Both the position numbers and the translations under genes were made by a program. A stretch of DNA of 62,386 nucleotides, taken from contig JAEWEG010000004.1 of NCBI GenBank assembly GCA_023389575.1, positions 1-62,386 of the forward strand, read 5' to 3'. Below are positions 34,833-42,278 of this stretch, one piece after another. The notes beneath the pieces were generated by a model, which had not been told where the DNA came from, searched no databases, and saw only the letters and a program-made list of their open reading frames with translations. The stretch is from Chloroflexota bacterium. GTDB taxonomy: Bacteria > Chloroflexota > Chloroflexia > Thermomicrobiales > UBA6265. Every line of letters starts with the position of its first letter. The first letter of the stretch is position 1.

Positions 34833-36917
34833 TTACTCGACGGTCAGCGTGCCAACCATCCCGGCTTCCCGGTGGCCGGTCACCGAGCAGTAGTACTCGT
34901 AGGTGCCCGCCGCGGCGTTGATCGTCACCTCGGTGCTCTCGCCGCCGTTCAGCAGGTCGGACTTGATGCCGAGTTCGTCGATGCAGAAGTCGTGCTGCAG
35001 CGCGCCGTTGTTGGTGATGGTTATCACCACATCCGTATCCGCCGGAATGGTGAGTTCCTTCGGTTCGAACGCGATGTCCACCGCGTTCACCAGGACGCCG
35101 CCGTCACCGGATGCCTCCGCCGCGGGAGACGCTTCCTCGGATACCGGAGTCCCGGTTGGCGCGGTCTGGATCTCGCCACCGATCTTGAGGGCGATCAGTT
35201 CCGCCTGTGGTGTCGGGGCCGGGTCCCAAGTGTTCTCGCTGGGAATCAGCGGTCCGCCGGCGGGCACGAACAGGTAGTCGCCAGAAGCCGCCAGCGGGGC
35301 GTTGAGGCCCGACGCGGTCTGGTAGGTGAATACCTGGCTGCCGTCCGCGGTCGAATAGCCGCGAACGACGCCGTCGAGACCGCCGGTGAACACGATGTCG
35401 TTGGCGACGAGCGCGCCAGCCAGCGTGCCGGTCGGCTGGGCGACATCCCAGAGGATTTCACCCGTGGCGGCATCGAGTGCCACGAGCTGTCCCGTTGCCG
35501 CGCCGAAGTTGATGCTGGTGGGATCGATTGAACCGCCGTTGTAGAACGTCGACATGTTGAACACCGGAGCGTAGATCACGCCCTCGGCGTAGGCCAGCGG
35601 CGTCTCGACGCCACCGAGCGTGCCCGGCAGAACCTCGACGTACTCGTCTTCCGGCAGTTCCTGCAGGTCGTCGTTCAGGTGCTCGCCGACGGCGGTGCGC
35701 CAGTATTCCTCGCCCGTTTCCTGGTCGAAGGCCACCACATAGCCGTGCTTGCCCGAAGAGATGGCGATCTTGGTATCCGTACCATTGATGCTGGCTGTGG
35801 TCAGCACCGGGCTGAGCTGGTTATCGAGGTCGAACAGGTCGTGCGGCTTCACATTCACGAACCAGTCAACCGCCGCTCGGTCCGGGTCGATCCGGATGAT
35901 GGCGTTTGCGTAGTCGTTGTCGCCGGGCCGGCTTGACGCCGCCGGGTATTCCGGAATGCCCGGGTATGGCGAGGCGTTGCCGATGCCGACGAACAGGTTG
36001 CCCTCTTCGTCGATGGACGGCGGGTGCCACAGGCCGCCGCCGGAGTTCACGCGGGCGTTGCCACCCTCCGCGCCCCACAGGTTATCCACCGTGGTGTCGA
36101 AGTACCACAGCACCTTACCGTCGATCAGGTCCAGCGCGATGATGAACCCTCGCTGGTTGCCCTGGTAGAACTGCTCGGGAGTCCCCGGGATCGTGCTGAC
36201 GTAGACCGTGCTGTCGTAGATCAGCGGGGCCATGGTGATGCCCTCGTGGCGGAACCCCTGGATATTGGTGCGCCACACCTCCTCGCCGGTGTCCGCCCTC
36301 ACGGCGATCACGTCGGCGGGACCGCCGACCGTGTACACCACATGGCCGTAGCCAACCGCCGTGCCGTTTGGACCGCCGGACGGCACCGGTTCGTTGTGCT
36401 CGATGGTCCACAGCTCTTCGCCGGTGTTCTTGTCCCTGGCGTAGACGTTGCTCAGCGCGTCCTGCTGGTACACCGCGTCACCCACGATGGAGGGGGTGGC
36501 CACGAGCGCGCCGTATGCGGCGTTGATGTCGAGTGGGAAGCTCCAGGCGAGCCCCAGCTCCCCAACGTTCTGGGAGCTGATCGTCGAACCGGCCGCCAAC
36601 CGTGTCGAGGCCAGATCGCGGTTCTGCGACGGCCAGTTGGTTTCCGCGTCGGTGTATTCGGGCGGAATCGCCGGGCCGAGTTCGGTGCGAACCGGGAAGC
36701 GGTCCGATCCGATCATGTTGGCTTCGGGTGTCGCGGCGGACTCGTGCTGGGGCTCTGCCTCCGGCGACGCGTCCTGCGCGATGACGCGCCCACCGGCGAA
36801 CGCCAGGCCAGCGGTGGTGAGCACCGCCGCACTCCCGCCAATCAGCTTCCGCCGATCGACCGCATGGCTGGATACGTCCGCTGAATCGTCGCGGTGATCA
36901 CGTTGGGACCCTGACAC
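34833..36917 (-). CDS. PQQ-type beta-propeller protein fused to a C-terminal cupredoxin
   Basis: The 694-residue exported protein starts with a Tat signal (DRRKLIGGSAAVLTTAGLAFAGG) and an ASPEAEP linker. A large beta-propeller (about 100-560) follows, in which the quinoprotein repeat signature T-G-E-x-x-W recurs (NTGEELW, DTGEEVW, ETGEEYW, ATGEILW, and IDGKVLW). After an EEASPAAEAS linker comes a complete type 1 copper domain (about 605-694) with ligands His (LQHDF), Cys (YYCSV), His (TGHR) and Met (EAGM). The GTG at 36917 has AAGGAG 6 nt upstream. The architecture suggests a periplasmic or surface quinoprotein dehydrogenase with a built-in electron acceptor, but PQQ binding and substrate are unproven. 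A weak minus-strand TTGACA lies at 36999-37004. Confidence 0.85.
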   Translation of the reverse strand: MSGSQRDHRDDSADVSSHAVDRRKLIGGSAAVLTTAGLAFAGGRVIAQDASPEAEPQHESAATPEANMIGSDRFPVRTELGPAIPPEYTDAETNWPSQNRDLASTRLAAGSTISSQNVGELGLAWSFPLDINAAYGALVATPSIVGDAVYQQDALSNVYARDKNTGEELWTIEHNEPVPSGGPNGTAVGYGHVVYTVGGPADVIAVRADTGEEVWRTNIQGFRHEGITMAPLIYDSTVYVSTIPGTPEQFYQGNQRGFIIALDLIDGKVLWYFDTTVDNLWGAEGGNARVNSGGGLWHPPSIDEEGNLFVGIGNASPYPGIPEYPAASSRPGDNDYANAIIRIDPDRAAVDWFVNVKPHDLFDLDNQLSPVLTTASINGTDTKIAISSGKHGYVVAFDQETGEEYWRTAVGEHLNDDLQELPEDEYVEVLPGTLGGVETPLAYAEGVIYAPVFNMSTFYNGGSIDPTSINFGAATGQLVALDAATGEILWDVAQPTGTLAGALVANDIVFTGGLDGVVRGYSTADGSQVFTYQTASGLNAPLAASGDYLFVPAGGPLIPSENTWDPAPTPQAELIALKIGGEIQTAPTGTPVSEEASPAAEASGDGGVLVNAVDIAFEPKELTIPADTDVVITITNNGALQHDFCIDELGIKSDLLNGGESTEVTINAAAGTYEYYCSVTGHREAGMVGTLTVE

Positions 36918-37209
36918 ATCTTGCTCCTTGTATGTTGCGTCTTCCGGGCATGCACGGTGCCGGCCCGGATCGATAGTACTGGGTAAGTGTAAGTTCCTTG
37001 TCAATTATCTGTCGCGGATCGATCCAACTTTCGGTTCGGGTCGGGTCAGCCGAGCGCGCCGCCCAGGCCGTCGGGAGCCCTCGGAACGGGCGCGGCGCCG
37101 TGAAATCTCCACATGTATTCGCCACGGAGTGTGCATTCCGGCTACAGTTGAATCCTCGGGACGCATGGGAGAGCCATGCGCGATCGGATCTGGACAGGAG
37201 GGGACAACA

Positions 37210-38730
37210 GTGAACGCGGTCACTGGTCCATTCCGATGGATAGCCGCCAGACCCTTCGCCCGTAGCTTGCGTACGCGCCTGGTACTGCTCGTTCTGCTGG
37301 CGACCTTGCCCAGTCTTGGGCTGCTGTTCATCACCGCCAGTCAGCAGCGCGACGACGCCCTGGCCGCCGGCCAGTCCGAAACCACTCGCGTCGCCCGCCT
37401 CGTCGCCGCCGACCAGCGAAACGTCTCGGCCCAGATCGGCACGGTGCTTGGCACCCTCGCGCTCACCACCGAGTTGCGCGGGGACGACACCTCTGCCTGC
37501 CAGACGATGCTGCGAAACGTGGTGGCGCCCGGCGAGTTCTCCGCCGAGGAATCCGGCCCCGATTTCCGCGTCGATGGCGCCTCCTTCGAGCGAGCCCATG
37601 TGCTGAACAACGATCAGGATGTGTTCTGCGAGCCGCCTGGCCAGTCCGCGAGTCTCTCGTCCGAAGATACCAACCTCGCCCTCACCGCCCTCGAACGCGG
37701 TCGCCTGGTCGCTGGAAACCTGCGGAGCAGTTCCTCTGGCACCCTGCTGGCCACCTACGCGGCCCCACTCTCGCGAGAAGATGGCCAGGGGCGGCGTGTG
37801 CTGGTGGCGGAGGTCGAGATTTATGCCCTCTCCACGTTCGGCGTGAACGCCAACCTCCCCGCCGATTCGTTCATCATGGTGTTCGACCGCGATGGCGTGC
37901 TCGAACAGCAGTTCCCCCAGGGAAGCACGCCGAATGTGACGGGCTCGCAGCTCTCCGGCACCCCTGTCGTCGACGAAGCGATTGGTCGCCTCGATCAACC
38001 TGACGGCGAGGACCTGGAGTTCACGATTGACGACCAGGACTTCATCCATGCCGTCGACGATTTCTGGACGCCTGGGCCGGATGGAGGGACCCGGATCTCC
38101 TACGTCATGGTCGCTATCCCCGAGTCGGTCATCGTCGAGCGTGCCGACCAGCAGTTCAACGAGAACCTTGGCAAGCTCGCCATCGCCGGCATGATCGGCG
38201 TCGTCGCCGCCTGGGTCGGCGCCGACCTCATGGGGAGCCGCGACACTGAGGCCCGCAAGGCCCAGATTCGCGATCTCTACCATGCGTTCCAGACCGGCGA
38301 GGTGAAGGATCTGGACCAGATCATCGGCCCGGGCTACATCGACCGCACCGCCGCGCCCGGCCAGCCGGAAGGGCTCGATGGCCTTCGCCAGAACATCGCC
38401 GCCTTCCGCACCGCCTTCCAGGGCGGCAGGATCGTGGTGCGCGAGTTGCTGGCCGACCATGACAAGGTGGTCGCCCGCGTCACGCTCACTGGCGACCACG
38501 TGGCCGATTACCTTGGCGTGCCACCGTCGGGAAAGACCGTCCTGGCCGATGGCGTGGAAACCTTCCGGTTCATGCACGGTATGGTCGTGGAAAGCTGGAG
38601 CATGTTTGGCGAGCTGCGCGAGCGCAATGCCACGCCCTCGCCCGACGAAGAGCCGGCGCCGGACCGCCGTGGCTGGCTCGCCCGGCTCTTCAGGCTGCGA
38701 CCGCGCGCCACGCCGGAGTCCCCGGCATGA
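37210..38730 (+). CDS. Receptor-like membrane protein with extracellular sensor and cytoplasmic SnoaL-fold domain
   Basis: The 506-residue protein has TM1 at about 23-43, an extracytoplasmic region of about 280 residues with the look of a Cache/PDC sensor (helical start QSETTRVARLVAADQRNVSAQIGTVLGTLA, later beta-rich), TM2 at about 323-341, and a cytoplasmic domain at about 348-471. That last domain reads as an ester cyclase/SnoaL-like polyketide-cyclase fold (IRDLYHAFQTGEVKDLD, GLRQNIAAFRTAF, VVARVTLTGDH, GVPPSGKTV, GVETFRF.GMVVESW). There is no HAMP, kinase or GGDEF output. The GTG at 37210 has AGGAGGGG 6 nt upstream; an in-frame ATG at 37168 is the alternative. Its stop overlaps the YihY start by 4 nt. 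Function unknown. Confidence 0.8.
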   Translation: MNAVTGPFRWIAARPFARSLRTRLVLLVLLATLPSLGLLFITASQQRDDALAAGQSETTRVARLVAADQRNVSAQIGTVLGTLALTTELRGDDTSACQTMLRNVVAPGEFSAEESGPDFRVDGASFERAHVLNNDQDVFCEPPGQSASLSSEDTNLALTALERGRLVAGNLRSSSSGTLLATYAAPLSREDGQGRRVLVAEVEIYALSTFGVNANLPADSFIMVFDRDGVLEQQFPQGSTPNVTGSQLSGTPVVDEAIGRLDQPDGEDLEFTIDDQDFIHAVDDFWTPGPDGGTRISYVMVAIPESVIVERADQQFNENLGKLAIAGMIGVVAAWVGADLMGSRDTEARKAQIRDLYHAFQTGEVKDLDQIIGPGYIDRTAAPGQPEGLDGLRQNIAAFRTAFQGGRIVVRELLADHDKVVARVTLTGDHVADYLGVPPSGKTVLADGVETFRFMHGMVVESWSMFGELRERNATPSPDEEPAPDRRGWLARLFRLRPRATPESPA

Positions 38731-39749
38731 TCGCGGTACGGAGCGCCACTCCTGGCCGGGTGCCCCAGTACGCCACGCCGCCGGAACCGCCCGTCGGGGG
38801 ATTGCCCGACCGGACAGCAGCAACCGCGCCCGAGCAGCGCTACTCCTGGTGGTCGCTCCCCTGGCGGGTGGCAAACTGGATGTATCGCGGCTACACCTCG
38901 GTGAACGCCACGGACATGGCGGCGGCGGTCGCCTTCAACACCATGGTCGCGCTTGTGCCGATGCTGCTGCTGCTCGTCGCCACCGCCGGGCTCTTCCTGA
39001 AGAACGATACCGTTCTCGAACAGGCCAGGCTCGCCATCGACCGGCTTGTGCCGGGGCAAACCGCCGACGAGGCGTTCACCGCCGCCCTTACCGCCCGCAG
39101 CAACAGCGGCTGGATCGGCGTCATCTCCTTCTTCGGTCTCGCCTGGGTCGGCACCGGCTTCGTCAGTTGCCTGGCCCGCAGCATGAACCGCATCTACGGC
39201 GCTCGGTCGAGCGGGTACATCAACGAAAAGCAGCGCGGCTTCGTCGTGCTGATGCTGTTCTCGCTGCTTTTCCTGGTCTCGTCGTTCGCCTCCATCCTGC
39301 CGACCGTCTTTATCAGCCAGGACCTGCCAGACGTGTTCCAGCGCTGGCTGCTGGCCAGCGGGCAGTTCCAGCTGATCGGGTACGCCATCGGCTTCGGCAC
39401 CGCCATCCTGCTCTTCCTGGTGCTATACCGGGTGATTCCCAACGCCGGCCAGCGGCTGCCAGATGTCTGGCCTGGAACCATCGTCGGCGCCATGCTGTTC
39501 ATGGCGGTCACGCAGGTCTTCCCCCTGTACATCAGCCTCATCGGCGGCGGGAACCGCTATGGCCAGATTCTCGGGTTCGTCTCGCTGCTGGTCGCCTCCC
39601 TCCTGATCCTTGCCCACACCATTCTGTTCGGCGCCTATATCAATGCCTCCTGGCAGCGGCGTCGCCGGTTGCGGCGCCGTCGCCGGCTGGAGAAGGACGG
39701 GCCCAACCATTCCATCCACGACGATATCGACCTGATGCTTGGGGAGTGA
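38727..39749 (+). CDS. YihY/BrkB-family membrane protein
   Basis: The 340-residue protein has a Pro-rich cytoplasmic N-terminus of about 45 residues, then the YihY/virulence-factor BrkB core with six membrane helices. It includes the conserved start NATDMAAAVAFNTMVALVPMLLLLV, the central GYINEKQRGF, and LYRVIPN..QRLPDVWPGTIVGA. A very basic tail (RRRRLRRRRRLEKDG) follows the last helix. The family was once proposed as RNase BN, which is no longer accepted; its role is unknown, with some members linked to envelope or transport functions. ATG overlaps the upstream stop (ATGA), so it is translationally coupled to the receptor-SnoaL protein. Confidence 0.92.
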   Translation: MIAVRSATPGRVPQYATPPEPPVGGLPDRTAATAPEQRYSWWSLPWRVANWMYRGYTSVNATDMAAAVAFNTMVALVPMLLLLVATAGLFLKNDTVLEQARLAIDRLVPGQTADEAFTAALTARSNSGWIGVISFFGLAWVGTGFVSCLARSMNRIYGARSSGYINEKQRGFVVLMLFSLLFLVSSFASILPTVFISQDLPDVFQRWLLASGQFQLIGYAIGFGTAILLFLVLYRVIPNAGQRLPDVWPGTIVGAMLFMAVTQVFPLYISLIGGGNRYGQILGFVSLLVASLLILAHTILFGAYINASWQRRRRLRRRRRLEKDGPNHSIHDDIDLMLGE

Positions 39750-39810
39750 GTCCCTCCTGATGCATCATGAAGGCGTACCGGATGCCCGCCCCAGTCGAGC
39801 GAGGAAGTCC

Positions 39811-40338
39811 ATGAGCGCGCGAACCATTCCGCCCCACCTGGTCGACATCCACGAAACCGTGAAGTCGGCCATCGTCAATCGCCGGCAACTCGTCCTCATG
39901 TACGGCGGTCTCCGTCGCGAGGTGTGTCCCCATTCGCTGGGCTGGAAGGGCGATCACCTGGCCTGCTTCGCGTTCCAGTTTGGTGGCTTCAGCCGCCAGC
40001 CGCTCCCCAAGGGAGGGCAGTGGCGCTGCCTGCATCTGCACCAGATGTCCCAACTGATGGAGCGTGAAGGTGAATGGCACACCGGTCCCATCGATCCCCA
40101 AAGCAGTTCCTGCGTCGATGAGTTCGACGCCTACGTGGGCTTTCCCCAGGGTGCGCGGGAACTGGATCAGGACGCGGACATCAGCCCGGAAACGGTCGCC
40201 GCCCTGATGCCGCTGGTCGAGTCGCTCGATGGGGTCATCGTCGAGCACATCGAGGATGCCCTCCAGCCGCTTCGCCTGCGTATCGAGGAACTCGAACGCC
40301 AGTTGGCCCGGCTCGGGGAGGAGCGCGTCGATGACTGA
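39811..40338 (+). CDS. WYL-like domain protein
   Basis: The 175-residue protein contains a region similar to WYL effector domains: VDIHETVKSAIVNRRQLVLMYGGLRREVCPHSLG followed by CFAFQFGG and WRCLHLHQMSQL. In WYL domains these are the strand with RxxxxxY and the PHxLG turn. There is no N-terminal helix-turn-helix, and the C-terminal 40 residues (about 135-175) form a probable coiled coil (LRLRIEELERQLARLGEE). GAGGAA lies 5 nt before ATG 39811. It may be a ligand- or nucleic-acid-sensing accessory protein. It is followed after 30 nt by the topoisomerase gene on the same strand, so the two are probably cotranscribed. Confidence 0.65.
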   Translation: MSARTIPPHLVDIHETVKSAIVNRRQLVLMYGGLRREVCPHSLGWKGDHLACFAFQFGGFSRQPLPKGGQWRCLHLHQMSQLMEREGEWHTGPIDPQSSSCVDEFDAYVGFPQGARELDQDADISPETVAALMPLVESLDGVIVEHIEDALQPLRLRIEELERQLARLGEERVDD

Positions 40339-40368
40339 CGCGGCCATCTGCCCATGGGAGGCACGCCG

Positions 40369-41430
40369 GTGAGCGGCGTCGAACCGGACCTGGAGACCCT
40401 CCAGGCGGCGAACCTGCGGCACGCCGATACATCCAGGCCAGGCATCAGGCGGATCAAAAAGGGGAAAGGTTTCTCGTACCAGGCCCCGGACGGGACCACC
40501 ATTCGCGATGGGCGACAGAAATCGCGCATCGCCAACCTGGTCATTCCTCCCGCCTGGACCGATGTCTGGATTTGCCCGGACCCGGCGGGCCATCTTCAGG
40601 CCACCGGAATCGACGATCGCGGCCGCAAGCAGTACCTCTACCATCCGCGATGGCGAGAAGTCCGCGATGGCAACAAGTACGACCACATGCTGGAGTTCGC
40701 CGAGGCGCTTCCCGCGATCCGTCGCGGGGTCGAGGACGATCTCCGGCTGCCCGGTCTCCCGCGAGAGAAGGTCCTCGCCGTGGTGATCAGGCTGCTGGAG
40801 CGCACCCTGATCCGGATTGGCAACGCCGAGTACGCTGAATCCAATGACTCGTATGGGCTCACCACCATTCGCCGCAAGCATGTGGATGTTAAGGGGTCAG
40901 ACATCCGCTTCCAGTTCACGGGTAAATCTGGCAAGGAATGGGATGTCTCGTACTCTGACCGGCGGATCGCCAGCGTCGTGCGAAAGTGCTCCGAGTTGCC
41001 CGGTTACGAACTGTTCAAGTACCAGAACGACGACGGCGAGTTGGTGGATGTCACCTCCGCCGACGTGAACGACTACCTGCGGGAGCGCACCGGGAAGGAC
41101 TTCACCGCCAAGGACTTCCGCACCTGGGCCGGAACCATGCTCACCGCCGTCAAGCTGGATGCCACGGCTCGGCCAGATTCCGAGCGGGAAGCCAACCTCG
41201 AGGTCTCCGCCACGATCAAGGAGGTTGCCCAGCAACTGGGGAACACGCCCGCCACCTGCCGCAAATGCTACGTGCACCCGGAAGTCGTCGAGGCTTATCT
41301 TGAAGGCGAGTTGGTGGGAAGGATTCGAGGGAAATTGCGCCGAACCACGGAGCCCGACGACACGGGGCTCAGCCGCGAGGAACGGAACGTGCTGAAGTTA
41401 CTGCATGAACGGTTGGAATCTGGCGCTTGA
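40369..41430 (+). CDS. DNA topoisomerase IB
   Basis: The 353-residue enzyme is a bacterial (poxvirus-like) type IB topoisomerase, which relaxes DNA through a 3'-phosphotyrosyl intermediate. An N-terminal domain (GIRRIKKGKGFSYQAPDG, IPPAWTDVWICPDPAGHLQATGIDDRGRKQYLYHP) precedes the catalytic domain with YGLTTIRRKHV, FTGKSGKEW and the arginine of DFRTWAGT (about 251). The active-site tyrosine lies near residue 301 (ATCRKCYVHPEV). GTG 40369 is preferred because GGGAGG lies 7 nt upstream; ATG 40354 overlaps that site. Such genes are found in many bacteria outside the core gyrase/topoisomerase I set. Downstream of the WYL-like protein. Confidence 0.93.
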   Translation: MSGVEPDLETLQAANLRHADTSRPGIRRIKKGKGFSYQAPDGTTIRDGRQKSRIANLVIPPAWTDVWICPDPAGHLQATGIDDRGRKQYLYHPRWREVRDGNKYDHMLEFAEALPAIRRGVEDDLRLPGLPREKVLAVVIRLLERTLIRIGNAEYAESNDSYGLTTIRRKHVDVKGSDIRFQFTGKSGKEWDVSYSDRRIASVVRKCSELPGYELFKYQNDDGELVDVTSADVNDYLRERTGKDFTAKDFRTWAGTMLTAVKLDATARPDSEREANLEVSATIKEVAQQLGNTPATCRKCYVHPEVVEAYLEGELVGRIRGKLRRTTEPDDTGLSREERNVLKLLHERLESGA

Positions 41431-41557
41431 CAACCACACGGTTCCGGTGACGATGGAACCCGCATGCCTCGTGCGGCTACATCGTCATCGGAATCGCTGG
41501 ACGCCACCCCACCAGAGAAGAACATGTTGTGCATCGTTCAAGCCCACGATGCGAGTG

Positions 41558-42079
41558 TCAGCGTGCGAAGGTCGGGGGGACAGGCTTCGCGACGGTCATT
41601 TCCGATGCCGAGCGTTGACGTTCGAGTGCATCGCAAACCGCGGAGAAGCGAGCCTGGTCGACCATGCCGGTCAACCAGACCATCTCGCTCCACTTCTGGT
41701 CCACAAGATAGCGGGCCTGGTCTTCGAGCGCGGCCGCACAGGGGGATGCGGCAAAGGGCTCATGGTCAGGTCCGCGCGTGCAGTCGAGCGTCGCCAGCAT
41801 GGGGTAAAGGGGAGGTGTTTCCGCCCTCGCTGACGTTGGCTGAGATTCCCACACGAGCCGCGTGAGGATTGGACCGTCAGGAGGAGAGGTGTTCGGTTTG
41901 GGTGACTGGTTCACCGAAGGTCTCCTGACCGCCGCGCTGGGCTGGTCCATCCAGCCCGGGTGGGACGAGGTTTGGGGGTGCGTGGAGTGACGTGCGTGCC
42001 AGCCGAGGGGCATGACACTGGCGAGAACCGCACCCGACAGGATGATCGTGACAAACGCGATGTTGAGGTCCATCCACAT
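41558..42079 (-). CDS. Predicted membrane-anchored protein, hypothetical
   Basis: This 173-residue frame begins with one hydrophobic segment (NIAFVTIILSGAVLASVMPLG, residues 5-26). A Pro/Ser-rich linker follows, and then a C-terminal region of about 80 residues with a plausible helical composition (ALEDQARYLVDQKWSEMVWLTGMVDQARF). A GGAG lies 8 nt before the ATG at 42079. No family is recognised. It is convergent with the topoisomerase gene and divergent from the XRE-STAND regulator. Codon bias is weaker than in neighbours, so it could be a spurious frame. Confidence 0.5.
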   Translation of the reverse strand: MWMDLNIAFVTIILSGAVLASVMPLGWHARHSTHPQTSSHPGWMDQPSAAVRRPSVNQSPKPNTSPPDGPILTRLVWESQPTSARAETPPLYPMLATLDCTRGPDHEPFAASPCAAALEDQARYLVDQKWSEMVWLTGMVDQARFSAVCDALERQRSASEMTVAKPVPPTFAR

Positions 42080-42278
42080 GGTATCTGCTCCAGTGTGCGC
42101 TGACGGACGTGGTGGTCGGTCGATGCCGCTTTGTCAGGATTCCAGAATGCGCCTCATAGCCGTTCCGGTCCACGTACACTTCTCATACATTACTCATGCA
42201 CTTGGGACATTTGGCCGACGTTAAGTCGCATTTTGGCCCGCCGTTCTATCTCGGACACGTCCACGGATGGATCGCACG

